The translations under genes and the position numbers were made by a program. From assembly GCA_035578905.1 (NCBI GenBank), contig JAQJVL010000285.1, forward strand, positions 160,001 to 224,000: a DNA stretch of 64,000 bases, given 5' to 3'. Under the pieces are notes generated by a model. That model saw nothing but the letters and a program-made list of their open reading frames with translations, was not told where the DNA came from and made no database searches. Below, piece by piece: positions 24,251-34,200 of this stretch; positions within the stretch are counted from its first letter, which is position 1; each line of letters starts with the position of its first letter. This DNA comes from Stictocephala bisonia (Eukaryota > Arthropoda > Insecta > Hemiptera > Membracidae).

Positions 24251-24632
24251 AGCTACTTGTCGAAAAATTGGAGGCGATAGGTTCTGCAATCGGTCGTCCT
24301 AATACCGACACGACGTCCGCTCAATGGTTGCTATCGTCCAGTACACTACTAAGGAAGTATGGGGTACTGTTGGGTGGTAGTCAAGGTTTATATGTTGTGT
24401 AGGGCAGATAAATGAGTTGCAGGCTTGTCAGTTAGCTGAAAGTTAGACTAACACTACGTGGTTCGAATTCCACGTAAAGGTGTAGGTCCCTTAGTTGCCA
24501 TGGCTATTGGGCTGTTTATTAATAAATAGCTCTCCTTAGGAACAGTTGACCTTAATGACAATGGCTACGTTCGTTCATCTACACTCATTACACCCATTCG
24601 CCCCTCATATTCGCACATATCTTGACGATCTT
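24251..24632 (+). mobile_element. SINE-like family C, copy 2
   Basis: This is the best-preserved copy in the forward sense. Order: GGCGATAGGTTCTGC, CGACACGACGTCCGC, TGGGTGGTAGTCAAGG, GCAGGCTTGTCAGTTAGCTG, then CGTGGTTCGAATTCCACGTA containing a perfect pol III B-box match (GGTTCGAATTCC), then TTAGTTGCCATGGCTATTGG, AATAAATAGCTCTC and CACTCATTACACCC. The 5' part before the B-box is unusually long for a simple tRNA-SINE. Confidence 0.75.
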
Positions 24633-24940
24633 AGTTCAATAAAGAATATTGAACTTAGGTTGTTTCGTATGATAACTAGCTGTCTTTACAGACAGTTTTT
24701 ACGATAAGGGAATAAAATATCCCGCCAGATTTTAAAAGTACGTTCTAAATGTACACTTGATTGTGCGACATAAAGTCCAAATCAAGAAGTCTAAACCGAA
24801 AAGTCCAAGACAAAAAGTCCAAAAGCTGTAACAGCCAATACCTAAAAGTCTAAGCAAAAAGTCCAATACTTGTTATTTTGAGCTTATTTTTATGTTGAAC
24901 TTATTTTTATTTCAAAATGGTGCTTATTGAAGTAAGCAAC

Positions 24941-24981
24941 TAACCTAACCTAACCTAACCTAACCTAACCTAACCTAACCT
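24941..24981. repeat. Perfect telomere-like (TAACC)8
   Basis: Eight uninterrupted TAACC pentamers followed directly by a different 22-bp array. This is the TTAGG telomere motif read on the other strand. The perfection suggests a younger insertion than the copies at 2836 and 13715. Confidence 0.9.
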
Positions 24982-25175
24982 GCGGTAGATCACAGCTGCT
25001 ACCCAGTTAGATCACGGATGCTACCCGAGTAGATCACGGCTGCTACCCGAGTAGATCACGGCTTCTACCCAAGTAGATCACGGATGCTACCCGAGTAGAT
25101 CACGGCTGCTACCCAAGTAGATCACGGATGCTACCCGAGTAGATCACGGCTGCTACCCAAGTGGATCACGGTTTA
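24982..25175. repeat. 22-bp tandem array
   Basis: About eight units of TAGATCACGG(A/C)TGCTACCC(G/A)AG, alternating between a GATG and a GCTG version, which suggests a two-unit (44-bp) higher-order repeat. Starts immediately after the telomere-like array. Confidence 0.9.
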
Positions 25176-25528
25176 TTCTCAAAGCTTAATAAACCGTATA
25201 TTTTATTTTCTCAAAATAGTTTATTCTCAAAATTATTTTGAGAAAATAATAGATTTTCTCAAAATAATTTTGGACCTAATAGATTTGGACCTTCCGGGTT
25301 GGATTTTTTGGTTTGGACTTTTTGTCCTCCAACCGTACACGGTAATGGTAAATGGTAAAAATTTAGCATATAAATATATCTTTTGGACTAAGTGTAATAT
25401 ACTATTTGTTTATTTTAGATGGAATATAAGACGTCAAAATATTAATCTTGGAACAGCCCTCACGGCCGTTTGTTTTATATGACAATTCCATGCTTCAATA
25501 CTTAAGTTGAAGAAATATTGTGTTAGCG

Positions 25529-25789
25529 CACAGAGAAAAATAAACAAAGGTCGATTTTTGGCCGGAGCGAATGACTCAGTGGCAGATATAAATAGATCAC
25601 ATCTAATATATGTCTTTATTAATGTGTTGTGATAATTGCTACATCTATTCTTGATGGTTTGGGAGACTATAGGGAGATACTGAAAAAAAAGGTGCTGGCT
25701 CTTCTATATGCCCAGCCTAATAGAAAATAAACTACTCGACACACGTTTAGCGCACCATTGAATGCAACCTCTGCTTTCTTCTTCTCTGT
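25529..25789 (-). mobile_element. Family-A inverted-repeat element
   Basis: Begins CACAGAGAAAAATAAACAAAGG and ends ...ATGCAACCTCTGCTTTCTTCTTCTCTGT, so terminal inverted repeats of about 25 bp are visible. The interior has CACACGTTTAGCGCACCATTG, the reverse of the start of the copy at 47927, so this copy is inverted. Non-autonomous, no coding capacity. Confidence 0.75.
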
Positions 25790-26332
25790 CGTTTGTGTGA
25801 ACATCTGTCTTGAAAAGAGTGTTGTAAATAGTTCGAAACGTTGTTAATTGATTTATATAATGTACATAAACAATCTAAAAGGTCAATCCTAGAAGACAAT
25901 TGTCGTTTATTTTGGTCGGATTTCAAACGAGTTTACATTAGTTTAAGCGAGTATACAATGAGTGTAGGGCGGGAATTTGTGTGCAATTTGGCTAGAAAAT
26001 GTAATTTTAAAATCATGAAAAAGAGTTTCAGAAATGGCCAATTGTGTCGATATTTAGCTTGAATCCATATTATTTTAGAACATCAACCAACGAACGGTGG
26101 TTCAATCAAAGTATGGCTCCCTAACGTCACAACCAGCTACCTCCATTAGTTTAAACATGCATTTAGCTTCCAAGTAGCTGGGTTACATTACTACTACTTC
26201 AATGGTGTCGCAGTTTTAGTGTATCGGAATTTAAATTAGTTTGCACAAAAATAACATAATCCTAAACAGGACATACTTGAAAAAGTGGCAGGAATAAAAG
26301 CCTACTCGGTGCCACTTTAATACTCATTAGAC

Positions 26333-26602
26333 ATAGAGAAAAAGAAACAGAGGTCACTTTCTTATGCCAGCAGTGAAAGCCACAGTGGCCGTTATATAGA
26401 AAATACAACTAATGTACATCTTTATACATCTATAGAAATAATTACTAAGTTTATCTTTATGAATTTGGGAGGAATAAGGGAAAGACTGACAAGGTGTTGG
26501 CCCTGTCATCTGCTTCAAACTGGATAAATAACTACCCGACACACTAACTCGACAGACATTTAGCGCACTATTGGATGCGACCTTTGTTTATTTCTTCTCA
26601 GT
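26333..26602 (-). mobile_element. Family-A inverted-repeat element
   Basis: Starts ATAGAGAAAAAGAAACAGAGG and ends GGATGCGACCTTTG...CTTCTCAGT. The interior has GGGAGGAATAAGGG, AAGGTGTTGGCCCTG and AGCGCACTATTGGATGCG, the reverse of the 47927 copy. Same orientation as the copy 550 bp to its left. A 62-codon open frame inside is not a gene. Confidence 0.8.
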
Positions 26603-26959
26603 CACTACGGCTGAATGATATGTGGTAGGGCTTACCTCCAGTTGGACATCTCGTAGGCTTACTTTATAAAATAAAATAAATAAATAAAAATCAACCAACA
26701 CCAATAAAATTATCTACTCAAAGAAGCTCCCTCCTTCAGTTTCTATGGTTGTCAATTTCTTATTTTGACATCAGTTCTATCAATGAATTGTTATCTTAAA
26801 AGGTCTGCCAGAAAAATACAATTTAAGTGAACACTGGAGCGTAAATATGATATTCAACATAACAATGGCGTTCTGAAGACAGTTTGAACCGAGGGACGTA
26901 TTACACAAATATAACAAAACGAACAGTGTACACTGTGGTTGAATACATTTTAATATCGA

Positions 26960-27240
26960 GAAAAGCGACAAATTGCTCAATTTACAGAGGTATCGGCCGG
27001 GAAAAGGGAATTACCAGTTACAACGCGTTGACAGCTGTCACGTGCCATTCTTGTCCCGACAGCTGACAATTTCCTGCCAGTTTGTTTATCAAACTATATT
27101 CATCGTCATCATGACGCCCCCATTCACGAACAAGAATTAACGTCAACCTGGCTGGGAAGTACGCATCATTCGGCGACACGGAGCGTATCGGTGGTCTGCA
27201 CGTCGTTAACATTGAGAAGTAACCGATTGGAACACGTTTA
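26960..27240. promoter_or_regulatory. Candidate regulatory element with E-boxes and TGIF-type palindrome
   Basis: A unique GC-richer block. It contains TGACAGCTGTCA (27029-27040), a palindrome matching the TGIF/Meis double half-site, which also includes CAGCTG. It is followed at once by CACGTG (27039-27044) and, 15 bp later, a second CAGCTG (27060-27065) within GACAGCTGACA. Three bHLH-type E-boxes in 34 bp is dense. There is no domain in the 116-codon minus-strand frame crossing it. The regulatory role is inferred. Confidence 0.35.
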
Positions 27241-27321
27241 TTGTAGGCCTTCTTATCTCTTTGTTGAAGGCTTATTATTATTATTACGCAGTTTGGAAAG
27301 TCGGCACTAGTGGCGCAGTGC

Positions 27322-27712
27322 TGTAATCCAGCTACTTGGGGACAAAATGTTATGGAGGTTGTAGGCAATAGAGTATATATTCGGTCCTCTTAATAACACC
27401 TGGAGGGGTTTGGGGTGTCCGTGTTGGACGATAGTCAAGGTTCAGATGTTGGGTAAGGACTGATTGTCAGACTTGTCAGATAGCTGAAAATCAGACTAAC
27501 ACTATATGGTTCGGATTCCACGTAAAGCTGTAAGTCTCTTAGTTGGCCTTGCTATTGGGACATTAATAAATAGCTCTCTCTGAGTAACAGTTGACCATAG
27601 TTAAACAATGACTAAAAAAAAAAAAAAAAAAAAAACGAGTATACGCTCGTTCATCAACACTCATTTACCTCTGAAATTTACCCGTATCTCTAAGATCGCC
27701 GTCTTGCTAATG
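27322..27712 (+). mobile_element. SINE-like family C, copy 3
   Basis: Contains ATCCAGCTACTTGGGGACAA, TTGTAGGCAATAGAG, GGTCCTCTTAATAACACC, GACTTGTCAGATAGCTG, TATGGTTCGGATTCCACG (B-box with one change), TTAGTTGGCCTTGCTATTGG and AATAAATAGCTCTC. A poly-A run of about 22 (27611-27633) interrupts its 3' part, followed by TCGTTCATCAACACTCATT. Confidence 0.75.
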
Positions 27713-28374
27713 AATGAATGAGTATTCATTTCAAAACTATAAATTTATAAATTAGTTTTAAATGTTTAGCACGAAAATTAATTCCGAATTTAATGAAAAT
27801 AAAACAGGTTGATATATTTATAGGGATGATACAAGTATCACCAAATTGTCATTAAAATATTAGGCCTACCAGCTTATTATTTTTATTTAGACATAAATAA
27901 ATATATTTTAAATTTCTCTTCTACTTCAGTAGGTCTTGAAGCCTTAAAACCTCCGACCATTTATTTCACATTATCAATATCTCTTTAAGACTCTTTCGTA
28001 TTGCTCCTAACAGCATTATAAGGAGCTTCCCCTGGCTGCCAAAACTTAATTTGTTAGTTCACACAAAATTTCTATTTTCATTCAGTTAACATTCATAAAA
28101 CTTCATGTGATTGGCCGATTTTTTTTAACTTCATTATATTTAACAGTACTGTAAATTATTATTTAGCTATCAATATCAAAAATACTAGATATTTTTAAAC
28201 GAAATATAATTTAAATATTTCAGAACTATAATTAAGTACTGTAGTTGAATCACAAGCATTATACAAAAACTATAAGAGAAGCAAGCCAAAATGTTCATGT
28301 GTTTTTCGGTTACTTTTTCGGTTTTCGGCTGGCTTTTGAGAAAGAATGCAACGTTCAATCATGCGTAATCAATA

Positions 28375-28655
28375 AAAGATGTACTCACCAGTCTGTCTGT
28401 ATTTTGGATCAAATGTCACTTTCGTTCATGATAAATTAATACTCCAATAATCGCTAGTCGGTCTTTGTTAGCAAATATCACTTTCTTTCGTGTAAAATCA
28501 AAATTCGCTAATTGGTATTTGAATATTGAACTTTCTTCCATTAAAAAGCCACTTTGTTCCAAAAATATCACTTTCTTCCATGTAAAAGCAATACTTCAAT
28601 ACTCGCCAGTCGGTCTTTTGCAACAAAAATATCACTTTTTTTCCATTTGATAATG
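28375..28655. repeat. Imperfect ~75-bp tandem repeat
   Basis: Loosely repeated blocks with AAATATCACTTTCTTCCATG, TAAAATCAA and CGCTAGTCGGTCTTT at about 28412, 28476, 28530, 28565 and 28628. Spacing is irregular because of internal deletions. The short open frames here are repeat by-products. Confidence 0.6.
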
Positions 28656-28837
28656 GATGCCAGGTTTACTTATGCAAAGCTTGCACATTTTAAATCCATG
28701 ACTGCTGGATTGTTTCTTAAGACGTTGACTAAGGACCTAATGTATAATACTCAGAACACGTCGCTGTAAGACGTTTTAAACGTAGGCCTATCTCATAATG
28801 ATATTCAATGAGTGCAGTTCATACTGAGTATTAATAA

Positions 28838-29088
28838 GTTTGCGAGGTCACTGAAGTATATACGTTTGCGACGTCACTGAAGTATATACGTTTGCGACGT
28901 CACTGAAGTATTAATAAATTTGCGACGTCACTGAAGTATTAATACGTTTGCGACGTCACTGAAGTATTAATACGTTTGCGACGTCACTGATGTATTAATA
29001 CGTTTGCGACGTCGCTGAAGTATTAATACGTTTGCGACGTCACTGAAGTATTAATACGTTTGTGACGTCACTATAAAGTATTAATACG
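28838..29088. repeat. 28-bp tandem array with GACGTCAC in every unit
   Basis: Nine units of GTTTGCGACGTCACTGAAGT followed by ATTAATAC, 251 bp in all, with few substitutions (first unit GAGGTCAC, last unit TGTGACGTCA). Each unit carries GACGTCAC, one base from the CREB/ATF palindrome TGACGTCA, and the last unit has the exact palindrome. Confidence 0.9.
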
Positions 29089-30110
29089 AATTGCAAGTAT
29101 CTTGGGTACTGCTATGAAAATCAATTTTCATGTTGGTACCCGTAAGCCACGTCAATCAAATCGATTTAAGAAATTCAGAATACAATTTCTACAAGAAATT
29201 TTAGTCGTAATATAAATATTGTTTTCTCAACCTAAACATAGATGCTTTGAGGTACCTGTGTCGTTTATTTAGCTGTCAATAATAGTAAACAATTTTATTT
29301 TACAAATAAATTCTTTCACTATTTACTAGTCACAATTACTATTACTCACAGCCACGCTGCAGGTCGTTTAGTAATACCACGTAGAAGAGTTTTAGGAATA
29401 TGCTTTTATGTATGTATATGTATTGCTGACGTAAAAGACAATAGATGTGTAATTAAATATAAAAGTATTTTATATATCGATCATTAGTAGGTAAATTGTC
29501 AACAAACAAAATGCACACTAATTTACGTATACCAATGCAATTACATACTGTAAAATGCTTAAAACAGATTCTTTCGTGGTAATATATACTTTTATTTAAC
29601 CCTGATGATAGTTACTGACAGATAATCGTCATTTGTACTATTAAGGTCACTCATATATAAAACTTTTCATAGTGAGCCTTTATTGATTATTAGAGATGGG
29701 AACTGACTAGCACTGCTTTTTTAAACAAATTTAGAATATTATTTGCCTTATTTTTTATTTTGTTTTATTACAGACAAAACAAAATTTAAGTTACAACATT
29801 AATTAGGTTCAAATATATCACTAAAACTGGGTTTCAAAAATACTTACAATCTTAATCACCCCGATCTCAAATTTTGGTGTAGGACTTTTCTCCTAAACCA
29901 CAATTGTATAACTCAATTTAAAAAGTATTGGTTTTAATGCAATATAATCTTTGTGTATTAATATCCAAAAATGTAATAATCATTTTATATAAAATTGCAT
30001 TAAAGTTATCAAATAATATACTCAACGGAAAGCAATATGTGTTTAACGCAAACAAACCCATAAAGAACAATGTAGACACATGTTAATTGCTGTTTATGAC
30101 CGAGTATAAT
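29089..30110. other. AT-rich DNA, no gene seen
   Basis: AT-rich with no frames of interest; no defined repeats. Confidence 0.4.
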
Positions 30111-30400
30111 TATATCATCCTAAAATAGTTCGAGCTGGTATTAAATCGTTCAACCCGATTTGAGGGTGTTATAAGTAATTAAATGAGATTCGAAAGCATT
30201 TCGGAAATGGGCAATAATCGCTTGTTAATAATTTAAAACATGACTACTGAAAGGTCGACCCGGGATCAATTTTGGAGTAATGGCTTATTGAAAGCTCTTC
30301 AGTCCTAGCCATATGTTATTGACAATTGAATCGCGAAACTGTATTTAAGCCTGAATCGATTTCTGCATTAATGTAATATCATCTTTAATGAAATACAAAG
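30111..30400. other. Unique block, candidate regulatory element
   Basis: Balanced-composition sequence with homeodomain-like cores (TAATTAAATG near 30176, CTTGTTAATAATTT near 30222, GACAATTGAATCG near 30319). No coding signature. A low-confidence candidate. Confidence 0.2.
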
Positions 30401-30602
30401 TGATCAATTTAGCACCTTTGTGATGTAAATATGACATATTAGAGGTACTTAATATGTTATTAGAAATTAGTTTCTAGTATTTGAAGGTTGTAATGGTAAT
30501 AAAAGAGTAATTTCAATCGCTTTTTTAGTTTTTTTTATAAATGTCAGATGCAAATTACATTTAAATTGAAGGTAGATATGTTTTGTGAGGACACATAACA
30601 AG

Positions 30603-31670
30603 AAGTGTGTCAGATGGAGGGTGGAAGAATCCGTCAAGTTGTATGTGTCATAGAACGGGTAAGAGACCCATCACGTGGTGTTTCAGGTGGCGGGTGGGAA
30701 AGCACGTCAAGGTGTATGTGTCACAGAAACAGTAAGGGACCCACCAAGAGGTGTGTCAGATGGGGGTGGAAGAGCCCGTCAAGTTGTATGTGTCACAGAA
30801 CCAGTAAGGAGCCCATCAAGTGGTGTGTCAGATGGGGAGTGGGAGAGCCCGTCAAGTTGTATGTGTCACAGAACCAGTAAGGGACCCATCAAGTGGTGTG
30901 TCAGATAGAGGGTGGGAGAGTCCGTCAAGTTATATGTGTCACAGAACGGGTGAGAGACCCATCACGTGGTGTGTCAGATAGAGGGTGGAAGAGCCATTCA
31001 AATTGTATATGTCACATAGTGGGTAAGGCTCCCATAAGGTGAGTATGAGGGTGTGTCGGAGACCCCGCCAAATTGTATGTGTCACAGAACCAGTAAGGGT
31101 CCCCATGAAGTGGTGTGTCAGATGGGGGGTGGGAGAGCCCGTCAAGTATGTGTCACAGAACGGGTGAGAGATCCATCACGTGGTGTGTCAGATAGAGGGT
31201 GGAAGAGCCATTCAAATTGTATATGTCACATAGTGGGTAAGGCTCCCATAAGGTGAGTATGAGGGTGGGTTGGAGACCTCGCCAAATTGTATGTGTCACA
31301 GAACGGGTAAGGGGCTAAGCAATTGGTTTGACAGAGGTTGGGTGGAAGGCTCCACTATGTGATGTGTCAGATAGTGGGTAGGAGAGCCCGTAAAGTTTTA
31401 TGTGTCACATAACGAGTTAGAGATCTGTCGAGCGGCATGACATAGATTAGATAGAAGGGTTCACCAAGTGACGTGTCAGAGGGTGGGAGGGAGAGCCCGT
31501 AAAGTAAATGTGTCACAGAGCGGGTAAGGAGCCTCTTCAAGTGGTATGACAGAGGTTGGATAGAAGTGTCCACCAAGTGGTTTGTCAGAGGGTGGGTAGT
31601 AGATATCTTAAACTGTATTAGTCACAAAGCTTGTATCAGACCAATCATGTGGTAAGAGAGAGTGTGTGGA
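30603..31670. repeat. Tandem array, 72-73-bp unit, with higher-order repeat
   Basis: GTGTGTCAG recurs at 30605, 30678 (variant), 30751, 30823, 30896 and 30969, and on to about 31600, giving around 14 units. Common text: GGGTGGGAGAGCCCGTCAAG, TTGTATGTGTCACAGAAC, GGTAAGGGACCCATCAAGTG. A three-unit block at about 30950-31050 is repeated at about 31165-31265 (214 bp apart), so a higher-order period exists. Open frames of 67-91 codons on both strands come from low stop density in the repeat. Confidence 0.9.
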
Positions 31671-32699
31671 AGTGTCCATTTTTTATAAAGATGGATTGAT
31701 AAAGATTATTTAAAACATTGAGTGAATAAAGTTAGAAAAAAATAACATGAACCTAAAAAAACCTCACTACTATCAACTTTCCTACATACTACTCTACAAA
31801 CAAAACTGATGGTTTACAACGGGAATTATCCAGTTGTTCACTACCATTCCATTTGTCCCGAAAACTATCTTGGGTACGGAAAAAGTCTTCTCTTTGCTGT
31901 GTTGATCTTGGTGAAAGCACTGTTCCGCTTTCCCATCCTTTAACATAACTCACACGCACCAAATGTCAGTCCACAGACAGCTTGGAGATGTTTTAAAACT
32001 AATAAAGTAAAAAGTACTGAAGTTTTGTTTATGAAGCACTCATTTATCTTTCTCTGTTTCGTATTATCAGTTTAAGATTGTCTTTGCATGAGTGCCATTT
32101 TAAGGAGGTGTATTCTGAATATCAGAACTACAAGTATTAAAAAGGGACGCTATAACAAAAAGCCGAGAATTTGGCAGTGATATTAGGATTGGATAAGAAG
32201 GTCGTTCAGACATTCAACTATACGTCGATAAGAGAAACACTGACTGAGTGCGTTGAGTTGCAGTAGGTCTCTTAGCATTTAATTTATAAAAGAAAATTCT
32301 ATAGGCCAAAAAAAGTAATTGGTGATGAGCTAACTCAGGCCTATCACACGGTTAAATGCCATCCGCGTCAAGTGATACCGAGCGGTCAGTGGATTATAGG
32401 CTTCTTAAAACTGAACTCAACCCAAGTTTAGTACTGCCAGAACAAAGCAATCATACCCCTAATAACTGGTGATTTAGCTCTATTTAGCTTACAACTGGCA
32501 TCGAAGAGTTTATGGCATTTCGATAGATGTGAGTAATCACAAACTTATATAACCCTCCCCTCTTGTAAATCACTTCTTTACACAAACGAGGGAGGGAAGT
32601 GAAAATGGCTCACTTTTCCTATAAAACTTCAGACAAGATCTTAAATTTCTTCTATGAGTTCTTTATTGGAAATTGCAAATAATTTTTAAAATTCTCATA
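31671..32699. other. Intergenic DNA, no gene seen
   Basis: AT-rich to mixed composition with no domain-bearing frame. Confidence 0.4.
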
Positions 32700-34200
32700 T
32701 ATTCCAATAAAATTATTTATCCTGTGAGGCCTTTCGCCTACAATGTAGGCATCATCAGACATAAACAAAATTCTAATTTTAAAACATTTGTTTACAAAAT
32801 ATAATAATGTAAATATTTTAAACATATGGTAGATTTTAAAAAATAATTAAATTTAAATTTGTACAAATAAATATGAATTGATAGTAATTTTCAGTTAAAT
32901 TATAATACATAAACTGAGAAATTAGAATGGGATGTGGTTCATTATTTACAATTAGTGTATTAAATTTGTTCATGTACAACGTTTCTAACGCATCTAATAA
33001 TTGATCTTTGTTAAAATGTTTTAGAACTTCAAATTTTGAAAAGTTATGTTCTTTTCCTAGGTTTGGCCAATGCTAATTTTTACATTGTCCATACTTAAAA
33101 TTTACTGTGTGTTCTTTGAATATTGTTTTAATTTCTCTTTTTGTTTGGCCAATATATCCATTATCACAATTAATTTTATATATTCCAGATTTATCTTCTT
33201 ATTTATTTTTGATTTTGGGTTTTCCAATATGTTTTTTATTTGATGACTCGTTCTGAATGATAAATTTATATTATGTTTTTTGAATATCTTCTTTTTTTCT
33301 TAGAATATTTATTGTAAAAACGTATTTCGGAATAGATATTTCTTCAGGATCAATTGGTGTTAGAGTTTTTATTTTTATTCATCGATATTGTCTTCTTTTG
33401 AATGATACTGTCAATTAATTTTGTTGGGTATTCATTGAATTGAGCAATTTATTTTATCTTTAAAACTTCTTTTTGATATTTATTTTGATAATGGTGTGTT
33501 GAGAAGTCTATGAATTAATGAGTTAAAGACAGCTCGTTTTTTAGATGGTGGATGAAAAGAACTATTCATAATAAATCTATAATTTTGAGTAGGTTTTCTA
33601 TAAATGTCAAAGTCAATAATTCCAGTTTCTAAGTTTCGAATTAAAAGCAAATCAAGATATGAGATTGATAAATTTAATTCTGTTTCATATGTAAACTTTA
33701 TAGTGTTGTTGAATGAATTAAGTTTGATAATAAATTTTGAGAGGTTAGAAACTGCAAAAACATCATCCACATATCCAAGCCAAATTCGAAGGAGAACATT
33801 TCATATTTCTTTTTGCATTTATTTCAAACGAACTAATATATGTATTTGCAATGAAACATGAAAGTGGGTTGCCCATTGCTGTTCCTTCTATTTGATCGTA
33901 ATACTTATTTTCAAATTGGAAGTTATTCTGTGACATACACAAATTTATTATTAACATGTATTCTTCGATTTCTTGATTTGTAAAATTTTGAGATGTTAAC
34001 CAAGGTTTGGTAATTTCAAGATCTCTAATATCTGTTTAAACTCTAATGGTGATTTTAAGTTGAATAAAAGTAATAGCATTAATTTTTGAGGTGACAAATA
34101 CTAATTGGTTTGAATATACTACGAAAATGTATGGTAATTTATTTGTTTAAATGATCAAAAGCAAATTTTTTAATCAATATTGAGGGTGGTTTACCTAAAT
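32700..34200 (-). pseudogene. Penelope-like element: reverse transcriptase with GIY-YIG nuclease, decayed
   Basis: Reading on the minus strand, RT remains start near 34190 and become clear at 33957-33763: QNNFQFENKYYDQIEGTAMG, then NPLSCFIANTYISSFE, the usual sequence before the Penelope catalytic motif. The motif itself, WLGYVDDVFAVSN, lies at about 33750-33785 in a different frame, so one frameshift separates them. The frame continues through FIIKLNSFNNTIKFTYE and IIDFDIYRKPTQNYRF to 33480. Further on (about 33190-33070) GIYKINCDNGYIGQTKRE and FKEHTVNFKYG give the GIY-YIG endonuclease core with its downstream glutamate-histidine. Several stops and frameshifts show it is inactive. A hammerhead motif follows at 32715-32766, as in known Penelope-like terminal repeats. 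The 90-codon frame at 34219-34491 may be its unrecognised N-terminal part. Confidence 0.88.
32715..32766 (-). ncRNA. Hammerhead ribozyme, complete core, Penelope-associated
   Basis: Minus strand order: stem I GTTTATGT, core CTGATGA (32752-32758), stem II GCCTACA pairing perfectly with TGTAGGC, then GAAA (32732-32735), a self-complementary stem III AGGCCT without a loop, the cleavage-site C, and the stem I return strand ACAGGATAAA. All core bases of the CUGANGA/GAAA consensus are present, and the A15.1-U16.1 pair is kept. The loopless palindromic stem III fits the minimal hammerheads reported from Penelope-like elements. It lies about 300 bp past the GIY-YIG codons. Confidence 0.85.

Larger units (their letters stand above)
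24770..25345. mobile_element. Composite foldback with AAAGTCCAA ends
   Basis: The left side repeats AAAGTCCAA (about 24774, 24801, 24815, 24868). The right side carries the inverse TTTGGAC(C/T)T (25272-25325) and a hairpin of CTCAAAATTATTTTGAG at 25225-25272. Between them lie a perfect telomere-like array (24941-24981) and a 22-bp tandem array (24982-25175). The whole looks like a foldback-type element or nested repeats. Confidence 0.5.

Noticed and set aside
24430..24485. A tRNA gene around GTGGTTCGAATTCCACG
   Set aside because: It has a B-box-like loop but no cloverleaf with acceptor, D and anticodon arms, and the sequence recurs as a dispersed repeat.
25805..25845. CTTGAAAAGAG...GTTCGAAACGTTG as a hammerhead
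   Set aside because: The 5' core has insertions relative to CUGANGA; probably a decayed relic, but the evidence is too thin to call.
27018..27368. 116-codon minus-strand frame
   Set aside because: Spans a candidate regulatory block and the start of a SINE-like copy, two unrelated sequence types.
28838..29088. A CRISPR array
   Set aside because: Regular 28-bp periodicity without unique spacers, in a eukaryotic genome: simple tandem repeat.
30605..30908. Frames of 91 and 77 codons with GVSDGGGRARQVVC-like repeats
   Set aside because: Products of the 73-bp array, open on both strands.
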